In this document: piece after piece, positions 1-14,000 of the stretch | How positions within the stretch are numbered: the first letter of the stretch is position 1 | Layout of the letters: the number at the start of each line of letters is the position of its first letter | NCBI GenBank assembly: GCA_951812925.1 | Contig: OX638368.1 | Location: forward strand, 123,341,309-123,405,308 | From: Calliopum simillimum | Lineage: Eukaryota; Arthropoda; Insecta; Diptera; Lauxaniidae | Reading direction: 5' to 3' | Length of the DNA: 64,000 nucleotides | The notes under the pieces: generated by a model | The model's database searches: none | Told to the model about the DNA's origin: nothing | The model's input: only the letters and a program-made list of their open reading frames with translations | Made by a program: the position numbers and the translations under genes

Positions 1-1676
1 TTTTATCAATTTATCGAATACCTTAACTTTATCTTTAATTTTTACCGAATTTCTTTATAGAGTGAGCGCTAGACGGAATTGAGTATGCAAAATATGAGCA
101 CCGAAAACTGAGTTGAGATTCTCATAAGTCTGACTACAAGTAACAAGAAAGTGGATGCTGTCAGGATCTGCGGTGGTCCATGTTTTTATACCCCTACCCC
201 GATCCAGCCTAAACATGGTTTTCCGTTTTCAGTTTTTATAGCAATTTATGATAAACCGGGACCTTCTTACTACGAATATGATCTGGGTTTTTTCTATCAC
301 GTCAGTATCCTTAATTATCCTTGCACAAAAGTGAAAAAAATCACTGTTTTGAGGTCTACTAAAAACTATATAACAAAAACAGCAAATAGTAAAATTAATT
401 TTCGTTAATGACTACGGATAGCAAAAATTATCCTTAACAAGCCGTAGTTTAACTATTTTTCAATTGGATCAATACATCCCAAGTTATAAGCCTTTAAAAA
501 AAGGATATCTCGCAATAACATACAAAGGCTTTTTCCGGACCGAAAAACTAAAAACATAAAATTTTATAATTCTTACCAATTACAATATTTAATTGTAAAA
601 ATTTCAAGCTTTTGCAGAACAAGATTATATGACAAATGACAGTTCTATTCTAGATTTAGTGAATAAACCCATAAAAGACTGAACATAAAATAAAATTGTA
701 AGTTAATTCGGAAGAAATTAACGTAAAAGTAAAAAAATATTCAATAAATTGATTAAAAAGTTAGCAATTCGAACACCCATTCATTCATCACGAACTGGAA
801 AATATACTTTTGATGAAAAATTATTGGTTTATCAGAAGTTACTAAGAGTTTCTTTATGATAAACACCTCCTTCGTGACGAAAATTTTGATTCGAACTTTT
901 TGTATGGGGTGATGAACCAATCCAACAAAACGGTTAGCACCACTGAATTCCCCGTATCCGAATTAGGTAAGAGTGACCTATCTCCCACCAGACCAAAAAA
1001 AAAAAAAAAAAGTCCAAAAAACTATTGTAGTACAGTGTAATCAGTAAAGATTGAAAATTAAAAAATAAAACATTAAACTTTTGTTAGTCCCCCCTATGTT
1101 TATGTAACATAGTACTTAGACGTACGAGAAAATATTGTCTTTTGCTATAAAACATTTTCAATGATCTTCCATTTCTAAGGCATTGTAGCACTTGCTTTGA
1201 ATAAATGCAATAGTTCCAATACAATAGCTTAAGATGAATAGTTTGGAATTATCTCTCCTTACCTACTATCCGTACCGAAATTGTTATCTTAAGAAAATTA
1301 AACGCTAAATGATAATTATAAATATATAAACTAAAGAGAACTAACTAACTCTAAAGCATATTTTTTTAAATAAGAAACTAACTAAAAACTAATTCTACAA
1401 GTGTTATTCCTCAGAAATCTAGTTTTCCAAATATGTATTGAATTTAATGCATTAGAATTTGTGTAAGTATATATACTATATCAGTCGAAGTATTCGGGGT
1501 GTAGTATTTGCAAGTGAATGTTATGATACGAGTATATACCATTTTTTTTGAGGACAAAAAAAAAATCAATATGTGTTGGTAGGTAAATTATCCAAAATGA
1601 TATCCGAAGCATTACAAAAATGGATAAATGCCAATGAATGACAACACTGTTAAAATCCAAAAGCAATATTACTTAC
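1..1676. other. Nrx-1 intron 19 (partial)
   Basis: Non-coding intron sequence running off the left edge. It holds a degenerate dispersed repeat (about 165-480) related to the one at 17570-18016. I see no exon for the neurexin transmembrane region in it. Confidence 0.7.
165..480 (+). repeat. Dispersed repeat related to 17680-18016
   Basis: Shares TCAGTATCCTTAATTATCCT, the GTGAAAAAAATCACTGTTTT segment and CAATTGGATC with 17570-17850. The 85-codon open frame here has no support as a gene. Confidence 0.65.
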
Positions 1677-2010
1677 CTGAACCCTTTGATATGCTGGTAG
1701 ATGTGAATTGTTCCGTAGTTTCACCATAATCACCGGAACCATGCAAACAGTCTTCATCATCACACGCACGTTCAGTGCCATTCGTTTTCGTTTCGCTGCC
1801 ACCACCAGCACCACCTCCACCACTGGCATTTTGTTGAGATGATGTTGCTGTTTGTTTAGTAGGTGGGACATAAACTGGAGTTATGAGATCATCACCACTG
1901 CCAGATTCAAATGGTGGAGTGCATTCGTCTTCGTCATCACCACGACAACCAGAACCGGCACCAGAGAAAATAAGATCATCGATTGCACCAGGATAACCAC
2001 TTGCTGGCGT
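1677..2010 (-). CDS. Nrx-1: Nrx-1 exon 19 (Ser/Thr/Gly-rich stalk)
   Basis: Encodes residues 1363-1473 of the juxtamembrane stalk, beginning TPASGYPGAIDDLIFSG. It contains CRGDDEDEC, two acidic Ser-Gly clusters (FESGSGDDL, LHGSGDYGE), a polyglycine stretch and a Thr/Ser-rich end. Acceptor TTCCGACAG|ACGCCA, donor TTCAG|GTAAGT, phase 1. Later exons are left of the window. Confidence 0.94.
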
Positions 2011-5000
2011 CTGTCGGAAGATATGACCAAGAAATATATGGAATTTATTTTCTGTTTCTTTTCGCTTTTGTTTTTTCAGAGAGATTCATTATTAAAAAAA
2101 TATTTACATGCAAATGTTTTAATGACTTGTGAAAATGGTGATAGTCAGACAAGACAATATACCAATAGATTATTTGAAAATTCAACATTGAAGGAATTAT
2201 GAAAGATATTACAAAAAATGCACAACTTAATTAAAATTGAAATTGTTTGGTTTTTTCTTTTCTTAATGATTTAATTTTAAGTTATGGCAAATAGAAACTA
2301 GTTAATATTATGAAGGTACTTATTAAGCAAAAAATAAAATATATCAAATGAAATTATAACAAAAAAAGGCGCGTCATTTTATGCCAAAAGTTTTATACAT
2401 TAAACCAAACTCAACATTTACAAGTCACATGAAATTCCGGAAATTTGTTCTTAGTGCCAGAATATTCAGAAAACTATAGTCAAAGGGGGTTATGTTTGGT
2501 AACGTTGAATAGCTCCCTTAAAAATATTAGATACGTAATTTTTGCGGCATTTTTGGGACACCCAGTACCTATGTGCAAAATATTTGAAACAGAAAAACTG
2601 GAAAGCCCATAGCATAGAGAGTCATACTTGTTGTATCAGGAAGACGGAGGTAATGAGATTGAAAATAACAAAATTACACAAATCTTCATAACTTTATGCG
2701 TAGAGCTATATAAAAATATTAATCAAGAATTTCATTTAGTAGTGATCAAAATCCGCCTTGGCCTTGAATCTTGGTCTTGGTAATATTTCGAGACAACAAT
2801 AATTTCACGGCTTAGACCAACTCTTAATGCTTAAGGCCGAGAGCAAAGCTCAAAATCAAAACTTAAACACAAGGTCGGGAGCAGGTTTTGATTTTGATTG
2901 TAGGTGGAATTTTTTCATAAAAAAAACGAAAGAACTATATAGAGGATACTCTCAACAAATGGATGTACATAAAGTGTGAAAAAGTTGTACGAAAACAATT
3001 CTCACCTGATTTCGTAGGAAACTTTCTCAGCTATAAAATTGGAGACCAAAATTTTTCTATAGAAGTCAGCTCAAGCAAGATTTTTGCAAAAAACTGATTT
3101 CGCGACCTATGAGCCTGAATAACTTTTTAAACGCTCACGATTTCGCAATAGATAAGCAAACCAAGACCAAGACCATGACCCTAGCAGTATTGCTCTTGGT
3201 CTTGGACATTGAGACTTGGTCTTTGTTTTGGTATTAAGTCTAGGTCCTTGTCGTAGTCTTGAGCATTAAATTTTGGTCACGGCCTTGGTCTTAAAAAAAT
3301 TTCTGAAGATTATTGAGTATTTATAATTTCCAAACCTTATTTTTCGAAAGGAGTTGGATTTTTAAGTTGCCAAATTTCGAATTGAGAGATGATTTTATGC
3401 ATCTAACTTTAAATTACTAAGACTGAAAAGCAGTCTTGGTCTTGATTATCATCGTGACTAAGACCATAGCAGTAATAGTCTTGGGCTTGAAATTACATAT
3501 ATTAGCGTCTTGGCCTTGGTCTCGAAAACTTACCATGACCATGACTAAGACTCACGACCAAGACTAATTTTGCTCATCACTAATGGACTTTTCAAACTTA
3601 GGTTTTCATGCATAAATAAAGATTATTCTGGTGAAAAAGTTCTTTTGAAATTATTTAAAATTCATATTATAAGACTCTATGTCTTTTAAGCTCACACACG
3701 GGGCAGTGATTAAAGTTTGGAAAAATGAATTCTAAAGAGGCATCACAGAGGCATTACCTATAGTTGTTTTTTTGGCCCTTCCTACACTTTAAAAATGTAA
3801 AAGCCCGGCATTAATACGGGAGGTAACCATGTAGATTTCTTTAGATTTCTTCGAAATTTTTCGATAGTAATCTTTTTTTTTCAATACTTTCCTCTATGTT
3901 ATCTATCGGCTACTATAAAATTTTTAGAGGCTATACTTTTTACATCTGATTCCATTCAAATTTCACAGACTTTTTCGATAATTTTCGACAATTTGACTCA
4001 GTGATTTTTCGATGTTCTTTGGTTGATCTTGAAAATTTTTAACACTTTTTCGTTGTTTACTGATACGTTCTGATTGCCAGTAACTTTTTAGATGACATTT
4101 AATACTTTCCAATTTTTTTGACATTTCGGCTTTTAGAGTTTTTCTTACGTTTTTTGATTTTTACACAATTGACATCGACGATACTAATTAATTATTTTTA
4201 ACTTATTTCTGACACTTCTTGATTTTTTCAATACTTAGTGGGTGCGTTCACGATTCAGTGCAAATGGCCTTCATATTTGCATTGGAAGGTAAGTGCTGCA
4301 GCATTTGTAACGTTTTTGCAAAACTTCAATATCTAAAGCCTATAGCATAAAAATGCTATGCATATGCAACACTGATTTTCTAAGTAAAAATAAACATACT
4401 AGTCATGTTTACGATCCGGTGCAGAAGGTCTTTCACCATACATAGGGTTTGAAAATAAGTGTTGAAAAATTTTACTATAAAGTACAACAACAAAATATTT
4501 AGGATTGAATTTATCATGCTTTTATACATTTTCTATACTAAAAACCTAAAGCAAAAAAATATCATAGCACATATCATTTTCCAAATAAAATTTTTTTGTT
4601 TATTCTCTCGTTCTCTTTGCTCATACGATTTTCTCAGAGAAATAAATTTTTTCGTAACTTGCAATGTTTATACTTTTAGTGCTGCTCACAATCAAGTGGA
4701 AATTATTGCTATTTTGCTACTTTGCAAGTCTAAATGCTCCGGATCGTGAACGCGGCTATTGTATACAAAGTTGTTTTCTTTGTTCATTAATAAATGAAAT
4801 AAATAAAATAAAGTAAATAAATATTATAGTACTTGCAATATTTATACTTTTAAGACTGTTCACGATTGCTATTTTGTAACATTGCAATCCCAAATGTTCA
4901 AGATAGTAAAGACGGCAATTATTGATATTCATTAACTTTTACGACAGCTTTTGATGCTATGAGTACAGTAAGATAATATTAGTTTAGTATCGACTTGTAG

Positions 5001-8000
5001 AAAGTTTTTCGATATAAGTACTTAGAATCTTATCAACATTTCTGATGTATGTTATATATCTCGTTAGGTACTTCTTTTTCTGTACTATTTTATGGACTTT
5101 TTCTGTATTTTTTGATACTTTCGACTTTCCGAGATAATTAGATTTTTATGTTTTACGATACTCCTTGCGATACTCTTTGTTTTTTTTTTTAATATTATTC
5201 GTCGCTTTCTGCCTTGGTCTCTTTTTATAGTTCTATAGACAGTTTAAAAACAACAAAAATTTAGTCCTTTTCCTGTTTGTAAGCCATAACTTAAAATTAT
5301 TTCAAATACATATATGATAGATAAAATATTACAAAATAGAAAAATTGTAAAAATATTTAATAAACTGAAACTGATTAATGGATTTTAAAAGAAATGATCG
5401 TTGAAATCTAAAAACTAATTTCAGATTCCAAAGATCTTTGCTTTGTGTTTAAATAGGGCCTAATTATTTAATGCGTATAAATACATGTAGATAGTAAATT
5501 ACTGAACACGCAAATATGAGAATTTTTTTTTTTGTTCATTGCATACTCGTACTTTCGTCGTATCTTAGTTTTGTACATATGAATCAATACTGATTAAAAA
5601 GTGCATTTTTGATTTAATTTAAAAAAAATTCCCTAACCTGCTGCATTCTTTGCAGATCATTTCTATCTAATACTCCAGTTACCAATTGAACATCTCCTCT
5701 TATTGTGATATGTGGATCGCGTTCAACGGCCAAATCCAGTATGCGCAATTTGTTAACAGATAATCCAGCTATGACACCAGCAAATGGTCGTTCAATGCGC
5801 GAACGTCCGGATCGACTGTATTTTCCGCCCACTTGAATATTGGCCATGGTATTGAAAACAGTAGATTGATGTCCTGCAAGAAAACATTATTTAACGCATG
5901 AGAAATGATCATGAGCATTCATGCCTTTGTGTAAATACCTTGCGGATTCAGTGCCTGTACATTGTAATCATCAAGTTGTAAACTTGCATTTCCGCCAATT
6001 CGATTAAAGCGTACTACGTGATAAGTGTTATCATTGACTTTGGTACCTATCTCACCCAGCGGCAAATCTCTGGTACCAATATTATAACACATAAATATGT
6101 TACCCTCAACTATTTCCAATTCCATATAATCTTGTGTCGTTGAACTTTCTATACGCAAGAGTACAGCATCGGATTTGGTTGTTATAAAACCTAAAGCGAT
6201 GTTATCTTCCTCGGTATCTGCTTGTAAATTAGTTGGAAATGTGTACTGTATGATGCCCTTGTTATTACCAAATTCATAGGAAATTGATTCTAAATATAGT
6301 AAAGAGGAAAAACCAAAAAGTTCATTAGCAGTACTGATAAGCTAAGTAAAATGAGAAGCAATTTCTCAAGACAATTCTTAATAAACAATAGTAAATATAT
6401 AGGGTGTATACCATAAGGTTACGAAGCTTTCGAGAGATGATAGACGCCAAGGCTAACAAAAACTTGCACTTGAGTTGGTCTTTAATATATCTACCCCTGA
6501 GCAGTTGTAGGGAAATATTGATTTTCAGACATGTTTCACAAAAAAAAAAAAAAAAAAATTTCTTGGGTCACCCTAACGTTTTAGAGAAAGCTAATTTATA
6601 AGAAACTTATAGCTAATTATATAGACTTTTTAAGAATATATTCGATTTATAAGGTTTAAAAGGATTTCGCAAAGTTCTAGAACTTTAAAGTTGATATTTT
6701 CCATTTTTTTCCCACTTTTTGATTTTAACAGCCATGTAGTATGATAGCACATTTACCATAACAATTTTATAATTTAAGGTCAGAAAAAATCCTTTTCAAA
6801 AACAATCCGTTTGAAGGCTCCGGTTGATAAAGAGCACCGCGAACAGCACGTGCAGCGTATAATGCGTGTGTTGTAACATAATTAGGGTATTGCTTGAAAC
6901 GTGTAAAATCCTCGAAAATTTCGTTAATTCGTAAAACTGTCAAAGTTCGTATTGATTTTGACAACTTTTACGAGTTTACGATGTTTTTGAGGCTTTTACA
7001 CGTTTTAACACTTGACATTTCAAACAGCATGCAAATAAATAAAAAAATATTGCATAGTCTTAGAGGGCGATATTCGTTTTTGCAACATCCTGTTTTTATA
7101 CCCTACACCCAGCGTATATTAACTTTGTCCTTCCATTTGTAACGCTGAGAAGGAGGCGTGGCAGATATAAAAAAGTATATAGCCATGTCCGTCTGTCTGG
7201 CTGGGTGGCTGGGTGGCTGGCTGGCTGGCTGTGTGTTGAAATACACTTTTTGGGAAAACTGAGCAAGATAATTCAATGAAATTTGGTACACTGCCTCCGT
7301 CGTCGAAGTTAGCTCGGGGGATTGAAAATGAGCGAAATCGGTCAACGGACACGCCTACCGCCCATACAAAAAATATATTTCAAATGCAACTTTTGGAGTA
7401 TTTTTCACAATAATGAAACCAAAATACACATAAATACTAGGAATTGTAAGCTCAAGCTCTGAGAAAAAACTTGGCAAATTCAGACAAGAGGGCGTGGCAC
7501 CTCCCATATAAGCAAAAGGTTCAAAACGCTATACTGAAAACATTTTACGAGATAATCAAACCAAATTTCGCTCAAATATTAAGAACTATAAGTTCAAACT
7601 CTGAGAAAAAAACTGGGTGAATTCGGACAAGAGGGAGTAGCACCTCCCATATAAGCAAAATTTTCAAAATACAGCTGTGTAGGATATTTAATGTTTGGCC
7701 AGGCCTGACTGATTTTTTAGATTCGCTCTAACTTCTTCAACTTCAACAATTTGAGGAAACTTTGTAGAGATAAATTTTATGATTTCTTGTAGGCTTCAAT
7801 TTTATAAGGTGTCATTGGCACCTTAGCGTGGTAGAAACTAAAATAATGAGTATAACTAATCGAAAAAAAAAAATCTGAGATAAATGACTTTTAGAAATGA
7901 AATGTAGCCCATGTTGAGACATTTACAACAATATACTATACAAATGGCGGAGATATAAGAAAAAACCAAAACCGCATCGAATTTAGAGGCCGAAAACAAC

Positions 8001-11000
8001 ATTTTTTTTTTCCTTAAAATTCTTCTTTCAAACTGGAGGCGCACAGTGGTCCCAAAGTGGGTTTTTTATATCAAAATTTTTTACCCGCTTGGGGACGTAC
8101 TGTAGAAAGATTTCAATGATGGGGGCTTATAGGTAATTGAACAAGGAACAAATTAAGCCACCGCTTTTTGGAAAACAAATCGTTTCGACCTCTTTTCTGT
8201 GGGCTCAAACTCGAAAAATCGAAAACGGAAAATTTTCAGAGTTCTACTATTCGAAAACCAATCATCTGATTTTTATGATTTTTTTGTAATGGGCAGATAC
8301 GTTGCTCGTTGAGGTTTTTCAAAATTCTCTCGGCTTCGTCCGGTATACTAAAAACCTTAATAACTCGAGAACTATTGTTCCGATTTGAGTGATTTTTTTT
8401 TGTGGATGGGTATGTTGCCTAATAAAGTCCTGTTATAAAATTTTCTCAAAAGTCTTTCGGCAACGTCCGGGATATTAAAAATCTTAATAACTCGGGAAAC
8501 ACTGAACTGATTTGGGTGATTTTTTTATTAGTGGTAGATATGTTGCCCGGTAAGGTTTTGTAAAATTTATTTTGTTTAAATTCTTTCAACTTCGTCCAGG
8601 ATACTAAAAATCTTAATAACTCGTGAAATATTGAACCGATTTGGGTGCATTTTTTTTTTGGTGGGTACATATGTTTTCTAGTGAAGTTTTATAATGTATC
8701 CTTTTCAAAAATTCTTTCGGCAACGTTTGGGATATCAAAAAACTAAACAAGTTTTTATGATTTTTTTTTTATTATTCAAATATCGTATTCTATTGAATTC
8801 TTTATCGTATTCTATTGAATTCTTTCCTTTATTCAAACCGTTGTTACCTCGGAATGTACCGAAAGTTAGGTAACGAGGTCTAATTTATTTTATTTTTTAA
8901 TATCGTGTAAGTCACCGAAGGAATTTTGGAAAAGTGCATATGGCATGACTTTACTAGAAAATATATCTACCTATCCAAAAACAAAAATCATTCAAATGGA
9001 AATAATTGTTCACGATTTATAAAAATTTTTCAATTTACCGGTCGAAGCCGAAGGAATTTTGAAAAAAATAAATTTTACAAAACCGGACAACGTACATACA
9101 CATTAAAAAAAATTCACCCAAATCCACAAAAAAAAAAAAAAAATCACTCAAATCGGAACAATAGTTCTTGAGTTATTAAGGTTTTTAATATACCGGACGA
9201 AGCCGAGGGAATTTTGAAAAAATAAGCTTAAAAAAACCTCAACGGGCAACGTATCTACCCATTAAAAAAAAAAAATCATAAGAATCAGATGATTGGTTTT
9301 CGAATAGTGGAATTCTGAAAATTTTCCGTTTTCGATTTTTCGAGTTTGAGCCCACAGAAAAGAGGTCTAATCGATTTTTTCTCCAAAAAAGCGATGGCTT
9401 AACTTGTTCCTTGTTCAATTACCTATAAGCTCCCATCATTGAAATCATTTTACAGTACGTCCCCAAGCGGGCAAAAAATTTTGATATAAAAAACGCACTT
9501 TGGGACCACTGTCGGGCGGTCATTCAAATTTTTTTTTGTGATACTATCTAATGTACAGCAAGAAATTTATCCAGTGAAGCAAGGGTAAACATTGAACGTA
9601 AGTATTGACACATAAGTTGATTTTAAAAGATACCACCCACTCATCTCTCTACAATAATATCTTACAGCTGCCATTCAAGTGCATCCCGATTGCATTGACA
9701 ACCCCTACTATGCTGCTTGCGATCTGATTGTAAAGGGTCAATACTGCAAGTTTCAGTACTATGCTAAATTCTGTTTTAGATCATATACACTTGCCGGACA
9801 AATGGGTGGACTTGATCCAAATGCTGTATACAAACAATAAAAGAAAACTAAAATAAAACAAAAAAAAAAAAAAAAAAAAACCATCAGCTGCAAAGCTCAA
9901 CATCAAAATAAAATAAATTTTATATTCCAAATTTGTTAAATGAAGCGTAATTTAAGTATTTCACACAAATGTTATGAGATTTTATGACGATTTCACATTT
10001 TTTTGTACACAAAATTTTAATTTTTCTGGCCGAATTTTTAGTTTTTACGGGCATTTTTATTTTGAGAATTTTCTTTGAATATATCTTACATTTTTTTGGT
10101 ATATTTTTTCATACATATTCCCTACACAACACACAAATTCCCCGCACTTCGGGAAATTCCCAATCAATCGGAAACGCTGTCTGTGTCATTAAAAAAAATC
10201 AAAAAGAAAAACCCTAAAAGCTCAATATCTGTTGAAGGGGAGCATATGGAATATCAAAAAACACCAAATTTCTGAGATTTTGGTCTTATATATAGGCATA
10301 ACTTCTGAAAATGATCATAAGTTCCTTACTGCTCGGTGTGCACTAGTATAAGCGCTCGAAAATTTGATTTGTTTCATAAAAGAATTTTGTTTGAAGAATT
10401 GGTTTTGAAATTAATTAAAAAGTTTAAATCAAAAAAATTATCTACACAAAACATTAGCTTTTTTTTAAAGAAATAAGCGTTGGACACACTCAACTTTTAA
10501 TAATCTAAAGGTTGTGCCGAAGGAGAAGAAGTTAAGAAGTATTAAATGTCGCGCGTACTTAGTTTTGTCCTGATTATATTTAAAGTAATTTTAGTCACCG
10601 TCAAAGGTATGTATGCACCTCGTGCTCAATTAAAATAAAAGTCTCTATCTTTACTTTATTTTAAGTCAGAATAGTGACAACTCTCCACTCAAGTAAATTT
10701 TAGACAATTCAGAATTTTCGAAAGACCTTCCAGTCCAATTTTTTTGATAAAATTGAAGTGGTAATTACCTTACTGTAAAGTTCAAATAACAAAAGAAAAA
10801 AAAAAAAAAAAAAATAAATATTGAATCATACAAGAACTGTTAAGTTATATATATAAAAAAAAAACAAATAAAAAACGAACTGACCACACTAGGATTTGAA
10901 CCGTGGTCTGCCCGTGTGATAGATAAAAACATATCCTCTGCACTACTGGCTCATATGATGAAAATATATAAAATTTGTATATGATTTATGAATTTAAGTT

Positions 11001-14000
11001 GTTTCGTTTGATTTTAACAAGAAATGCTACATTAACAATTCAAAACTAAAAAGTTACCTTACACATTTCAGCCAAACAAGGCTATGGACCTGGCGAACAA
11101 GATTGGGGATATGTTGATGTACGCGAGGGTGCTCATATGTTCTATTGGTTGTACTATACAACTGCAATGCCGAAATATATCGAACGTCCATTAGCAATCT
11201 GGTTACAAGGTGGTCCTGGATCTTCATCAACTGGCTATGGGAATTTTGCAGAATTGGGCCCACTCGACATCTATGGAAACTATCGTAATCATACATGGGT
11301 CAAAGATATGAATGTGCTCTTCATTGACAATCCTGTGGGAACTGGATTCAGTTATGTTGATAACAACAAATACTATACAACCAATAACACAGAAATTGCC
11401 TGGGACTTGGTATCTTTTATGAAAGGTTTCTATCGAAATCATCTGGATTTCGAACAGGTACCTTTGCATATTTTCAGCGAAAGTTATGGTGGTAAGATGG
11501 CACCAGAATTTGCACTTGAATTGTATTATGCAATTCAAAGGGGAGATGTGAAGAGTAATTTAAAATCAGTCGCCTTAGGTGATCCATGGACTTCACCTAT
11601 TGACTCAGTGCTAGCATGGGCACCTTTACTGTTAAATACTGTAAGAAAAATTTGATTGCTTTTTATTGCGACATACAGAATGTGTGCGTTATTTGTTCTA
11701 GGTTGATCTTTCTCAATATCATTAGAATGAAATACAATATTTTAAAAATTTCAAGGATTAAAAGTTTCATTCAAACCAAAATGGCCGGCAAACAAAGTCG
11801 ACTTTTAACATAAAACGCATTCTGTAAAAACTTTTTTTTCAAAACCATTTTAACATTATTTCAAGGGTATTGTTGACGTCAGTGGATACCATAACATCAT
11901 GGCAGCTGCTTATGAGACCGAAAAGCTTGTGAAGGCAAAAAAATGGTACAGTGCCACCGTTCAATGGGGTAAAACCGACAGATTAGTTTTGATTGAATCG
12001 AAAGGTGTTGACATCTATAATATTGAGAAGCCGACAAAAGATCTTATGACTCGTCGTAGAGAATTTATGTCTGATGATGATCAGATTTTGACCGAACTTA
12101 TGTTGGGGCCTGTAAGTATGAACCTTTCAATACCATCCAATGTACTCTGGGACATTGAAGATTACCGTACATTCTATAAACTCGAGAATGACTTTATGAA
12201 GCCAGTTATACATATAGGTAAGTAATAAAATAAATATTACTTAAGTATATACTTATTTTTGGGCTAGAATAAGATTATTTTTTTTTTTGTTTTTAGTTGA
12301 GGAGCTTCTTGATAAAACTGACGTTGAAGTTGCTGTATACTCTGGACAATTTGATCTAATATGCGCTACAGCTGGAACAGTGAATTGGATTAACAAAATG
12401 AAGTGGAGCTACAAGAGTGATTATGAAGCAGCACCACGATCTGGTATATTTGTAGATGATATCTTAGAAGGTTATGAAAAAAGTGCGAGAAAATTCACAA
12501 TGTTTTGGATTAATCGTGCCGGACATATGGTTCCAGCTGATAATCCAAAAGGAATGGGACACATTTTACGAAAATTAACAAAATATGGTTAAGATTAGGT
12601 GGTATATTGTATTCCAGTAAATGTTTATAAAATTGCAAATTGTGTGCATATAGAAACATATCTTAATTTGGATTCAAAATAAATGCATCATAACGCATTA
12701 GACCAATAAACGATAATTATTTTAACTTTGTCAATGGCCATTATTCAAATTTGTAAGCAAACTCAGACTTTAACATCCAGATTGAGACTAACTTTAGTTT
12801 GTGATATAAAACTTGTAATATAAGTGGTTTAACTGTGTCAGAAGTTCAAACTCTTTGCAAAGAATACATTATTTGATCATCGAAATGAATTGAATCGGTC
12901 ATTTTTAAAAGGGCATATGTGACAAAATTTAATCTTGTAGCAAATTTAAGAAAAACTCTCATGAGTTCGGTAAATCTTACTTTATTGCAATTTTAGTGAT
13001 TTCATTGATATTAAGTAGTAATCTGTGTACTTGGAAAAAAGATAGACCAACCAGCGCCATTACCACAACATAAAAACAATTTTCGACCGAGCGACACATT
13101 GAAAAATGAGAGATTCAATTGTAAAATAACAGTTTTTATTGATATCGAATATTAAATAGTTAGTTGGCTATGAACTTCTAAGTTGAATTAATAAAAAAAT
13201 TCCATGGTAGATTCAATAAATGGAAGGAAACAGTCCTCGCAAACGTACTCATCTTGAAAATTTCAATTTTAAACTAGTAAGAGTACATCACCCGTGCAAA
13301 ATTTTTAAAATACTGCAGTGTAGGGTATTTAATGTTTGGCAATGTCGAAGGTAATACGAGGGTTGCCTTTTATATTTCGGGATTGGGCAACACTAATGTC
13401 AATAGCTAAAATCTGGCAACACCATAATAAAGTTTGACATTTTTTAGCATAAACGTACTCAGAACGTTTTGACGTACGACCATCATTTGTGTTGCTTACA
13501 GTGACTTGAAAAAATCAATTTGGCAAAAAAATGGAATTAACTCGTGAACGTTTTCGTGCGATCATTTTTAACAACTTTCGACGTGGATTATCACGATAAG
13601 AGTGCATCGATGAACTTAAACCTTTGTATGGCGATAAAGCACCATCCTATAGCACTGTGAAAAACTGGTTTAATGAATTCAATCGTGGCCGTCGCTCACT
13701 CCAAGACGAGTTTCGTGAAGGTCGTCCAAAATCAGTTGTTGTTCCGGAAACCATTGATGCTGTGCGCCAACTGATATTGCAAGATCGTCATGTGACCTAT
13801 CGTGAGATTGAGACAACCTTAGGCAGCATACATTCAATATTGCATGAACACTTGGCCGTAAAAAAGGAAAAATTGATTTTCTTAACTCACTGTAAACAAA
13901 ACAAATAGCACTTGTACATCAAAACGTTGTGAGTACGTTAATGCTAAAAAATGTCAAACTTTATTATGGTGTTGCCAGATTTTAGCTATTGACATTAGTG

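Larger units (their letters stand above)
2011..5637. other. Nrx-1 intron 18
   Basis: 3.6-kb intron. It contains the CTTGGT-rich inverted-repeat element (2741-3581), low-complexity sequence dominated by degenerate TTTTCGATA words (about 3840-4230 and 4990-5200) and a palindromic MITE (4244-4753). No gene seen. Confidence 0.75.

Noticed and set aside
151..408. 85-codon open frame
   Set aside because: Lies in a dispersed repeat also present at 17.6-17.8 kb; no start context or similarity.
1852..2202. 116-codon plus-strand frame
   Set aside because: Antisense shadow of Nrx-1 exon 19.
8042..9513. hAT-type element beginning CAGTGG
   Set aside because: The 8-bp flanks GAGGCGCA and TCGGGCGG do not match; the 5-bp reading fits better.
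10882..10952. Functional tRNA gene on the minus strand
   Set aside because: A and B boxes are present but stems do not pair and the anticodon is altered.
11227..11538. 103-codon minus-strand frame
   Set aside because: Antisense shadow of carboxypeptidase exon 2.
13531..13908. Active mariner transposase
   Set aside because: In-frame stop and loss of the catalytic domain.
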